A DNA stretch of 64,000 nt, taken from NCBI RefSeq assembly GCF_900111565.1, contig NZ_FOIK01000005.1, positions 186,001 to 250,000 of the forward strand, in the 5' to 3' direction. Below the pieces are notes generated by a model. It was given only the letters and a program-made list of their open reading frames with translations. It did no database searches and was not told the origin of the DNA. The position numbers were made by a program, and so were the translations under genes. Of the stretch, positions 31,781-37,827 are shown piece by piece; positions within the stretch are counted from its first letter, which is position 1; every line of letters begins with the position of its first letter. The stretch is from Paenibacillus sp. NFR01. GTDB taxonomy: Bacteria > Bacillota > Bacilli > Paenibacillales > Paenibacillaceae.

Positions 31781-31811
31781 AAAGGCACGGCGTTTTACGC
31801 CGTGCCTTTTT
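31781..31811. terminator. Bidirectional terminator between sinI and sinR
   Basis: AAAGGCACGGCG at 31781-31792 pairs perfectly with CGCCGTGCCTTT at 31798-31809; T runs lie on both sides. Confidence 0.88.
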
Positions 31812-31820
31812 TGTATGCGC

Positions 31821-32165
31821 TTAGGACTCCTTTTGGTCAAGCCGCCATTTCTGGTAGTCCAAAAATTCCTTGAATTCGCGTTTGCTGATGCCGGATGACA
31901 TCGCTTCATGTACAAGCTTGAGCCATTCCCCATCCAGGGAGGAATCATCGGACTCATTCATATCTCCGTACAGGAGCGCATGAATGGAAACCTGAAGGGC
32001 GTCGGCGATTTTTTCGATGAATTGAATAGAGGGGTTGGATTGAATATTTCTCTCGACATTGCTCAAGTATGATTTCGCCACATCGGCTTTGTCCGCTAGC
32101 TCTGATAAGGATAGACCCTTCTCCAGACGAAGCTGGTGTATGCGACTTCCCATGTTATCTTGCAC
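31821..32165 (-). CDS. sinR: SinR family transcriptional repressor
   Basis: A 114-residue DNA-binding protein. GTG start at 32165 behind GGAGGGG. Residues about 5-65 are an XRE helix-turn-helix (SRIHQLRLEKGLSLSELADKA, with recognition-helix AKSYLSNVERN). Residues about 78-110 are the SinI-like dimerisation hook: DGEWLKLVHEAMSSGISKREF followed by KEFLDYQ. This two-part layout is that of SinR. It should repress the neighbouring tapA-like/sipW/tasA operon, whose upstream region has GTTCTTA and GTTCTTT palindromes. It has its own promoter (32250-32278) and a palindrome in its leader that may be used for autoregulation. Confidence 0.88.
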   Translation of the reverse strand: MQDNMGSRIHQLRLEKGLSLSELADKADVAKSYLSNVERNIQSNPSIQFIEKIADALQVSIHALLYGDMNESDDSSLDGEWLKLVHEAMSSGISKREFKEFLDYQKWRLDQKES

Positions 32166-32199
32166 GATTACAACGCCCCTCCGTACATTTGATATTTGA

Positions 32200-32217
32200 A
32201 AGCGAACGGGTTCGCTT
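32200..32217. promoter_or_regulatory. 18-base palindrome in the sinR leader
   Basis: AAGCGAAC-GG-GTTCGCTT is a perfect inverted repeat, about 35 bases before the sinR start and after its -10. Its GTTCGCT half resembles the SinR half-site GTTCTYT, so autorepression is possible. Confidence 0.5.
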
Positions 32218-32249
32218 CACCGTGAAAAGAAACCTGCATTTTCGCTACT

Positions 32250-32278
32250 AGTATAACAAATTTTCGCAAAACGGACAA
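32250..32278 (-). promoter_or_regulatory. sinR promoter
   Basis: On the minus strand TTGTCC and TATACT are 17 bases apart (32273-32278 and 32250-32255 on +). Confidence 0.6.
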
Positions 32279-32318
32279 AAATCATTTTCAGGATGCAGAG
32301 GGGGATGGGAAGTAGAAA

Positions 32319-32358
32319 ACCGGCATTTCCAGCCCGGGAAAAGGGAGGAGATGCCGGT
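32319..32358 (-). terminator. Terminator of the matrix operon
   Basis: AAACCGGCAT pairs with ATGCCGGTTT across about 20 bases that include a second small stem; the leftward tail is TTTTCTAC. It follows the second tasA-like gene. Confidence 0.68.
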
Positions 32359-32380
32359 TTTGGCTTTAGATTTAAAATGT

Positions 32381-32971
32381 TTATTTAGCTTCGCCAATGC
32401 CTTGGAAGGCGTTGAAGGTCCAAGTGAGGGAAAGGCCGTCGCCTTGGAACACGTTTTGATCCTGGCCGTTATCGACGAACTCAAAGGCTACTTTGAAATT
32501 TTTGGTGTCGCCTGCGGCGATGCCTCCCGGAATGGCTCCGTTCAGGATCAGGTCATAGGCGGTGATAGCCTTCAGGTCCTTGAGGCTGATTTCGCTCAGC
32601 ACGTGACCGGCCAGCGGGCCGCTGGTGTAGCTGCTGTCGAGGATTTTCACTTTGAAATGGGCGCCCAGATCGGCGGAGGCATTGTCGCCTTTGGCATCGG
32701 TTACGTTGTAAGCGGTGCCCAGCGTCAAGAGCTTAATGTCCAGCGTGCCGTCATTTTTCAGAGCGAAATTGCGGACCGCATAATCGCCCGGCTTCATGTT
32801 GGTCAGGTTGACGATCGTTTCCGGAATCGAGGAGAGCTTCAGCGTACCGGCAGCGAAGGTCGCCGTGCTGGTTGCCGTCGAACTAAAGTATGCGAAGGTT
32901 CCGCCTCCGATCAGAGACAACCCCAGTGCTGCCGATGCTACGCCAAGACCCAATGTTTTTTTGATACCCAT
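32381..32971 (-). CDS. TasA/CalY (camelysin) family fibre protein 2
   Basis: A 196-residue secreted protein of the TasA/camelysin family, the fibre subunit of Bacillus biofilm matrix. The signal is GIKKTLGLGVASAALGLSLI followed by GGGTFAYFSS, the typical SipW-dependent cleavage context. The mature part begins near residue 28 and has the family repeats of NLTNMKPGDYAVRNFALKN and NDGTLDIKL, a beta-rich jellyroll. It is last in the operon, 59 bases after its paralogue, with a good AAGGAGG site. Signal peptide and strand motifs match its paralogue closely, but the mature parts differ (VNLTNMKPGD against LDLSKLKPGD), so they are an older duplication. Confidence 0.9.
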   Translation of the reverse strand: MGIKKTLGLGVASAALGLSLIGGGTFAYFSSTATSTATFAAGTLKLSSIPETIVNLTNMKPGDYAVRNFALKNDGTLDIKLLTLGTAYNVTDAKGDNASADLGAHFKVKILDSSYTSGPLAGHVLSEISLKDLKAITAYDLILNGAIPGGIAAGDTKNFKVAFEFVDNGQDQNVFQGDGLSLTWTFNAFQGIGEAK

Positions 32972-33030
32972 GTAATAAATCCTCCTTAAATGTTGGTTTT
33001 ATAGTTTTAATGGTTGTAAACGGGTGCGGA

Positions 33031-33627
33031 TTACTTCGCGACGCCGGCTTCCTGGTTAGCCAGGAACGACCAGTTCAGCTGCAGCTTGTCGCCTTGGTAA
33101 TAGTTTTGCGGAGTCAGCGTATCCTTGAAAGCGAACTGCACGGTCATCGTATCCTTGTCGCCGGCCTTCAGGCCGGATTTCTCGCCGCCTAAAAATCCTC
33201 CCAAAATTCCTCTGGCTACCAGGTCAGGCGATTGTTTTTCAAGATCGGCCAAGGAGATGACCAGCAGTTCGGTTGTAGCCTTGTCTTGGTTCTTGAGGAA
33301 GGTGATGATGATGTCATCCTTCAAGTTGTGGTTTCCGTTGTCGCCATTGGCATCGGTTACCGTCGCGGCTGTTTTCAAAAGCACCTTTGGAATATTCAGC
33401 GTACCGTCGTTTTTGAGGAGGAAATCCCGCTTGACGGTATCGCCCGGTTTCAGCTTGCTCAAATCAAGCAGGACGGAAGGATCGGTATTGAGCAGCAAAG
33501 TTCCGTTGTTAAACGAAGCGTTGCTCGTATCCGTACTGCTGAAGTAAGCAAAGGTTCCTCCGCCGATCATGGTCAAGCCGAGCGCAGCCGATATAACACC
33601 GAGTCCAAGCGTTTTTTTGATATTCAT
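33031..33627 (-). CDS. tasA: TasA/CalY (camelysin) family fibre protein 1
   Basis: A 198-residue paralogue of the next gene. Signal NIKKTLGLGVISAALGLTMI with GGGTFAYFSST at the SipW cleavage site, then the fibre domain with LDLSKLKPGDTVKRDFLLKN and a repeated NDGTLNIP. It follows the sipW gene, as tasA does in B. subtilis, so it is the better candidate for the main fibre. The 86-base gap from sipW contains a hairpin (33681-33702) that may protect the tasA part of the message. No free-standing promoter was recognised. Exported, folded outside the cell, and expected to polymerise into fibres. Confidence 0.9.
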   Translation of the reverse strand: MNIKKTLGLGVISAALGLTMIGGGTFAYFSSTDTSNASFNNGTLLLNTDPSVLLDLSKLKPGDTVKRDFLLKNDGTLNIPKVLLKTAATVTDANGDNGNHNLKDDIIITFLKNQDKATTELLVISLADLEKQSPDLVARGILGGFLGGEKSGLKAGDKDTMTVQFAFKDTLTPQNYYQGDKLQLNWSFLANQEAGVAK

Positions 33628-33680
33628 GAGTTCAATCCTTTCGCGTGGTTTTTTTGGTAGGAATGGAAAATTTATTGTTG

Positions 33681-33702
33681 CTCCTCGTTTCGTAAACGGG
33701 AG
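33681..33702 (-). repeat. Hairpin between sipW and tasA
   Basis: CTCCCGTTT and AAACGAGGAG pair over 9 bp with one bulged A and a 3-base loop. No T run follows, so it is probably a message-processing or stabilising hairpin, not a terminator. Confidence 0.5.
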
Positions 33703-33713
33703 AGGACAATCGG

Positions 33714-34301
33714 TTATTGCAGAGCTTTAGGCAAAGCGTCGGAATCGCCAGTGCCGGTATTTTTCTTTTCCAGAGCGGTAACGGCCTTCCAGGAAGAATA
33801 GAGGGCATACAGCAGCAGGAGAAGACCCGGAACAATCATCAGCATCACGCTGCCCGCCTTGGATACCGCGAAGTTCATAGCATAACCAATGTAAGGGATG
33901 GTGAACCCGGTGTATTGCCCGACGACATTGGTTGAGCTAACTGCTTCCTGATCGGCAGCGTTGTTGTTGTCGCCTTTGGTCGTGTAGGTCGCTTCGCCGG
34001 TCGCTTTGTTAACCTCGGCGTTTACGATGCGGTGGGTGATCAGAATGTTCTCGGAGCTCCGGAAGGTAATGACGTCGCCCTGCTGGAAGCGGGCTGTATC
34101 GCCACCGGGCTTAATCGCGATAATCGATCCGGTATGAATTCCCGGTTCCATGGAGCCGGAAAGCACGGTCTTGATCTGATAGCCAAAAAATGCAGGCTCG
34201 CCGCCGGAGGCCTTGGAGATGACCACGGCCACTACGAGCAGAATGAAGCAGAGAAAGACAATACCGGTAATTGTTTTGCTGATGAGTTTTTTAATAAGCA
34301 T
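33714..34301 (-). CDS. sipW: SipW-type signal peptidase I
   Basis: A 195-residue membrane signal peptidase of the archaeal/ER type. N-terminal helix at residues about 8-28. The catalytic Ser is in VLSGSMEPGIHTGS near residue 49 and the partner is His in ILITHRIVNAE near 90, in place of the Lys of ordinary bacterial enzymes. A C-terminal helix is at about 160-182 (VMLMIVPGLLLLLYALYS). SipW processes TasA and TapA in B. subtilis; here it lies between a TapA-like gene (3-base gap) and the two TasA genes, the same order. It is expected to cleave the GTFAYFSS type signals of the fibre proteins. Confidence 0.93.
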   Translation of the reverse strand: MLIKKLISKTITGIVFLCFILLVVAVVISKASGGEPAFFGYQIKTVLSGSMEPGIHTGSIIAIKPGGDTARFQQGDVITFRSSENILITHRIVNAEVNKATGEATYTTKGDNNNAADQEAVSSTNVVGQYTGFTIPYIGYAMNFAVSKAGSVMLMIVPGLLLLLYALYSSWKAVTALEKKNTGTGDSDALPKALQ

Positions 34302-34304
34302 GGT

Positions 34305-35621
34305 TTACTCGCCGCCTTTGCTAGGTTCGGTTGCTGAAGTGGGCTCAATGCCGCTGGTTTCTTCGTTGGCCGTCGATGGTACTGCTTTATCCGCTACCGG
34401 AGCGGTGGACTCCGCTGAAGGCGGAGGGGAATCGGCAAGGTTGTCTACGCTGTCTTCGGAAGGAGGAGGAGGCGCTGCGTCCTGCTTATCCGTGTCTTTG
34501 CCGGATTCATTGCCCGGACCGTCGCCTGCTTTTGGCGTGGCTTCATTATTTCCGGCATCCTTGTCTTTCCCGGTGTCCTTATCCTTCTCGGCGTCCTTAT
34601 CCTTATCAACATCCTTGTTCTTCTCGGCGTCCTTGTCTTTCTCGGCTTTTTCTTTGGCCTCTTTCTCTGCCTTGGCTTTGGCTTCTTCCTCGGCTTTGGC
34701 TTTCGCTTCCGCCTCCAGTTTTGCTTTGGCGTCGGCAATTTGCTGCTGCTGGGCCTGCATGCCGGAAACCGCTGAATTTAAGGCATCTTTAGAGGCGTTC
34801 ATATCTGCGCTTAATCCGTCGTAAACGGATTGGAGAGAAGAAGAAATGCCGGAATCCGCCGGGTCCGCGGTTCGGGCCATGAAGCTCAGGATCGGTTCCT
34901 CAGCCGGGAAATCCGGTGCAACGGCCGCGAACAGAATACCGCCGGAGCCCTCCGGTGCGGCGCTGTCCAGTTCATGGATGGAGCTTAAATATTTGATGAT
35001 TCCAGCCAAGGTTTCGGCGAGCGTTTCAGAGATTACATTGCTCTGATCCACATGGCTGCGGAATTTTTCGAAAAATTGGGCATCGCGGATTTCCAGGCAA
35101 TTCGGATCACTGTTCAGCATATAGCCTCCGATTTTTTGCAGGACGGCTGCTGTGCTTGCCGCTTCCTGCAGCATTTGTCCCCAGACGCCGGCATTCAGCT
35201 TCAATTGCTGATCCAGCTGCTCGATGTCTGCGGCTGCCGAGGCCATTTGCCCCGATAGCTCCTGCGCCGCCTGATCCAGCTCGGGAAGCGTCATCGCCGA
35301 GATATCGGCCGAAGGGGAGTAACCGGACTTGCCCGAATAACCGGTCAGCTTCGATTTCAATTCAATCAGGGTATCGACGTGCCGGTCGAATTCATTCAGC
35401 AGCTGTTCAATTTGGCCAGGGAATACACTGCACAGCTCGATGGAGCTGTTCTCTTCCAACGTATTTCTAAAGTTGCCGTAAGTGCCGCCGATTTGGCTGG
35501 AGGTATACAGCAGAAGCACGGATACCGCCATGCCCGACTGCAGGATTTTAAGTCCTATTTTGGACCGACTACGTTTTCGCCGTCTGGCTGATCTGGGATA
35601 CAGAGGAAGGCCTCCTCTCAT
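34305..35621 (-). CDS. TapA-position matrix protein with charged repeat tail
   Basis: A 438-residue protein in the place of tapA, first gene of the operon. N-terminal basic region (RSARRRKRSRSK), a hydrophobic helix at about 24-42, then TSSQIGGTYGNFRNT, which resembles the SipW-type cleavage context GTFAYFSS. Residues about 55-280 are mostly helical. Residues about 290-380 are a repetitive Lys/Glu/Asp/Ala tract (KAEKEAKEKAEKDKDAEK), then a Pro/Ser/Glu-rich end. TapA of B. subtilis is 253 residues and starts similarly (signal then a TasA-like fold), but no clear match was seen, so it may be an unrelated or strongly diverged fibre anchor. The start is uncertain: AGAGGAGG lies inside the frame before a CTG at about 35603. 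Confidence 0.65.
   Translation of the reverse strand: MRGGLPLYPRSARRRKRSRSKIGLKILQSGMAVSVLLLYTSSQIGGTYGNFRNTLEENSSIELCSVFPGQIEQLLNEFDRHVDTLIELKSKLTGYSGKSGYSPSADISAMTLPELDQAAQELSGQMASAAADIEQLDQQLKLNAGVWGQMLQEAASTAAVLQKIGGYMLNSDPNCLEIRDAQFFEKFRSHVDQSNVISETLAETLAGIIKYLSSIHELDSAAPEGSGGILFAAVAPDFPAEEPILSFMARTADPADSGISSSLQSVYDGLSADMNASKDALNSAVSGMQAQQQQIADAKAKLEAEAKAKAEEEAKAKAEKEAKEKAEKDKDAEKNKDVDKDKDAEKDKDTGKDKDAGNNEATPKAGDGPGNESGKDTDKQDAAPPPPSEDSVDNLADSPPPSAESTAPVADKAVPSTANEETSGIEPTSATEPSKGGE
34545..34735 (-). repeat. Imperfect tandem repeats encoding the charged tail
   Basis: Recurring units such as tcctt(a/g)tccttctcggcg encode KDKDAEK and AKAEKEAK-type repeats. They may change length by slippage. 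Confidence 0.7.
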
Positions 35622-35645
35622 AACAAATTTCTTATTCGTTATATT

Positions 35646-35663
35646 CGTTCTTAATTAAGAACG
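35646..35663. promoter_or_regulatory. SinR-like operator 1 upstream of the matrix operon
   Basis: CGTTCTTAATTAAGAACG is a perfect 18-base palindrome with two GTTCTTA half-sites, close to the SinR consensus GTTCTYT. It lies 25 bases before the first gene of the operon. Confidence 0.65.
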
Positions 35664-35681
35664 TTTGTATAGGGAAAGCAT
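35655..35681 (-). CDS. Possible 8-residue leader peptide
   Basis: MLSLYKRS followed by a stop, with GGGAGG at 35687-35692 and 5-base spacing. It overlaps operator 1. It may be a chance frame; if real, its translation could affect the matrix operon. Confidence 0.25.
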   Translation of the reverse strand: MLSLYKRS

Positions 35682-35724
35682 ACACGCCTCCCGGGAAAAA
35701 GAAAAATGCGAATTCGCTGAAAAT

Positions 35725-35740
35725 GTTCTTAATAAAGCAC
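35725..35740. promoter_or_regulatory. SinR-like operator 2 (one good half-site)
   Basis: GTTCTTAATAAAGCAC has a GTTCTTA half and a degenerate opposite half. Confidence 0.45.
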
Positions 35741-35793
35741 ATATATGACCGAAAATCTCTATATATCTCTTGATATCGCTGTTTTTTGTAAAA

Positions 35794-35811
35794 TGTTCTT
35801 TATTAAGAACA
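35794..35811. promoter_or_regulatory. SinR-like operator 3
   Basis: TGTTCTTTATTAAGAACA is a palindrome with one mismatch and contains exact GTTCTTT, a match to the SinR consensus. It abuts the terminator of the aldo/keto reductase gene. Confidence 0.6.
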
Positions 35812-35844
35812 AAAAAAGCCGGCACACTGTTGTGTGCCGGCTTT
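35811..35844 (-). terminator. Terminator of the aldo/keto reductase gene
   Basis: AAAGCCGGCACAC and GTGTGCCGGCTTT pair over 13 bp around a 4-base loop; reading leftward, seven T follow. Confidence 0.88.
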
Positions 35845-35860
35845 GCATCTTGCCTTATTC

Positions 35861-36835
35861 TTATATGAACCTTCCGCGTGCCGTTACGAACAGATCGTAC
35901 CATTCCTTCCGGCTCAGCTCGAGTCCCTCTACTTCCATGCAAGCGGCGATCCGCTGCGGATTCACGGTACCGATTACCGGCTGAATTCCGGCCGGATGGG
36001 TCATCAGCCAGGAGAGCAGAATCGCTTCGCGGGAAACGCCCTTCTCTTCGGCCAGCCTGCGGATCATTTCCGCCGTGTTCGCGACCCGTTCCGGCTGCCC
36101 TTCCAGAGAACGCCCGGTGAACAAACCTTGAGCAAGCGGTCCAAAGGCCTGGATCTGGATGTTTTCCAGCCGGCAATGTTCAATCGTACCCTCGGGGAAG
36201 GAAATCTCCCGCCATGGCTCACGGTTGATGCCGATCACGGCTTCGATCCAATCCAGCCGCGCCAGGCTCATATGCAGCTGATTCACGATAAACGGCTCAT
36301 CGCAATGGGCCTGAAGGAGCCTGATCTGCGCAGCGCTCATATTAGAAACGCCGAAGTGGCGGACTTTCCCCGCAGCCTTCAGCAGACGCAGCGCTTCGCC
36401 GACCTCCTCGGGGTCCATCAGCGGGTCCGGGCGGTGAAGCAGCAGGATGTCGAGATAAGGCGTGCCGAGCCGGGCGAGGGTGCCGTCGACGCTGCTGAGA
36501 ATATGCTCTTTCGAGAAATCGAAGGTATTGCTGAGATCGCCCGGTTCCATCAGTTTGATTCCGCATTTGGACTGAAGAATGATCTTGTCGCGGAGCCCGG
36601 GATGGTCCTTCAGGATCGTACCGAAAATCGTTTCGGCCTTGCCGCGGGTATAAATATCCGCATGGTCGAACATATTGATGCCGGCCGCAAGCGCAGCCTC
36701 CACGGCTGCCTGGCCTTCCTTTAATTCCGCCGCGGTGACCGGTTCGCGGTTCCATTCCCCGCCGATGCCCATGCATCCCAGCGCGATGCGGCTGGCGGGG
36801 ATTCCCCGCTGGTTCAGTGGAAGCGTAGTTGGCAC
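35861..36835 (-). CDS. Aldo/keto reductase
   Basis: A 324-residue NADPH-dependent oxidoreductase with TIM-barrel fold, cytoplasmic. Start GTG 36835 behind GGAGGG. The catalytic tetrad is visible as Asp and Tyr in MFDHADIYTRGKAE near residue 57, Lys in ILQSKCGIK near 90 and His in LLLHRPDPLMDPEEV near 135. The FGVSNMSAAQI stretch near 168 and the C-terminal WLMTHPAGIQPVIGT are typical. Closest in build to E. coli YdhF. Substrate not evident. It is a single gene between other units with its own terminator. Confidence 0.92.
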   Translation of the reverse strand: MPTTLPLNQRGIPASRIALGCMGIGGEWNREPVTAAELKEGQAAVEAALAAGINMFDHADIYTRGKAETIFGTILKDHPGLRDKIILQSKCGIKLMEPGDLSNTFDFSKEHILSSVDGTLARLGTPYLDILLLHRPDPLMDPEEVGEALRLLKAAGKVRHFGVSNMSAAQIRLLQAHCDEPFIVNQLHMSLARLDWIEAVIGINREPWREISFPEGTIEHCRLENIQIQAFGPLAQGLFTGRSLEGQPERVANTAEMIRRLAEEKGVSREAILLSWLMTHPAGIQPVIGTVNPQRIAACMEVEGLELSRKEWYDLFVTARGRFI

Positions 36836-36887
36836 AGTGTACCCTCCGTCGTTTCGATAAATTTTACTTCATTGCCATTGTACATCG

Positions 36888-37103
36888 TTAGAAGCCGGTG
36901 TGGTATTTTTTGTCACTTGAGGAGCGGTGTTTAGTGCCTTCCTTATCCTTTTCCTCTTGCTTTTCCAAGTTCAAATCCTCCATCGGGATCGGATCCACAT
37001 TCCGTTCGCTTTCGAACCGGTCGAACAGGCTTGGCCGATCCGTCGGATACTGCTCCGGATGATCGCGCCGATCGCCCTGCAGCTTGCCGTCGTTGGATTT
37101 CAT
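36888..37103 (-). CDS. Small hydrophilic protein of unknown function
   Basis: A 71-residue very polar protein that begins MKSNDGKLQGDRRDHPEQYP and continues with Arg/Glu/Asp and Lys/Ser-rich stretches (KDKEGTKHRSSSDKK); about 45% charged residues and no hydrophobic core, so it is probably disordered. The ribosome site is weak (GGCGGG, 13 bases ahead). No family recognised. It may be a spore- or stress-associated small protein or a chance frame; codon use resembles its neighbours. Confidence 0.45.
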   Translation of the reverse strand: MKSNDGKLQGDRRDHPEQYPTDRPSLFDRFESERNVDPIPMEDLNLEKQEEKDKEGTKHRSSSDKKYHTGF

Positions 37104-37185
37104 GGTACAACCCGCCTTTCTGAAGTGGTTTATACTTCTTTATTACCCCGGAGGACTTTTCTCAAAAGGGTGAAATGCTGCAGGA

Positions 37186-37227
37186 CATAAAAAGGCCCGG
37201 ATTCCGTATCGTGGGAATCCGGGCCTT
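37186..37227 (-). terminator. Terminator after the PadR gene
   Basis: AAGGCCCGGATTCC and GGAATCCGGGCCTT pair over 14 bp; the leftward tail is TTTTATG. Confidence 0.82.
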
Positions 37228-37236
37228 GGAATAGAC

Positions 37237-37821
37237 TTATTGCAGGGGTTCGCGATTCGTATCCAGTTCAAGCAGCTGGCCTTTTTCGTTCAATCTGCGG
37301 GCGGCGACGTCCGCATGCAGACGGCGCAGCCAGTTCAGCTCGGTCAGGTGATGCTCATATCTGCCGTACATGAGATGCAGCACGGAACGGGGAACGACCG
37401 AAATATGCTCTTCGTAGACCTGGTAAGCGAAATTGACCTGATGCTCCGAATGGCGGATCCGTTCCTCCAGCAGCTTCTCCAGCTTGCTCTGGTCGATGTA
37501 GAGGGAATACGCCAGGGCAACGTAGAGCGGATGGAAAATCTGATCGATTTTTTTCAACTGCTGCAGGATCAGCTGCTCGAAAAGCGCCTTGCCGCGTTCG
37601 GTGATCCGGTAAATGGTTTTATCCGGACGGTCGCTACTGCTAATGGTCTCCAGAGCCTCGATATGCCCTTCTTCAGCCAGCTTATCCACGGCATAATACA
37701 AGGAGCCCATTTGCAGCTTGATCAGCTGGTCCATCGCGCGTTCCTTCATGACCAGCTTGATCTCATACGGGTGCATGTTCCGTTCCAGCAGCAAACCGAG
37801 AATGACAAGCTTCATGGACAT
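37237..37821 (-). CDS. PadR family transcriptional regulator
   Basis: A 194-residue winged-helix regulator. Residues about 1-75 are the PadR domain (LVILGLLLERNMHPYEIK, MGSLYYAVDKLAEEGHIEA), with a beta wing (DRPDKTIYRITERGK). The C-terminal half is a helical dimerisation domain (VirR/AphA-like C-domain: LQQLKKIDQIFHPLYVALA). It lies 6 bases after the drug-pump gene, so the two are translated together; PadR proteins usually repress the adjacent pump and respond to its substrates. Which promoter it binds was not found. Confidence 0.9.
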   Translation of the reverse strand: MSMKLVILGLLLERNMHPYEIKLVMKERAMDQLIKLQMGSLYYAVDKLAEEGHIEALETISSSDRPDKTIYRITERGKALFEQLILQQLKKIDQIFHPLYVALAYSLYIDQSKLEKLLEERIRHSEHQVNFAYQVYEEHISVVPRSVLHLMYGRYEHHLTELNWLRRLHADVAARRLNEKGQLLELDTNREPLQ

Positions 37822-37827
37822 GGCGGC

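Noticed and set aside
32200..32217. LexA/DinR box in the sinR leader
   Set aside because: The CGAAC and GTTCG halves are separated by two bases here; the Bacillus LexA box needs four.
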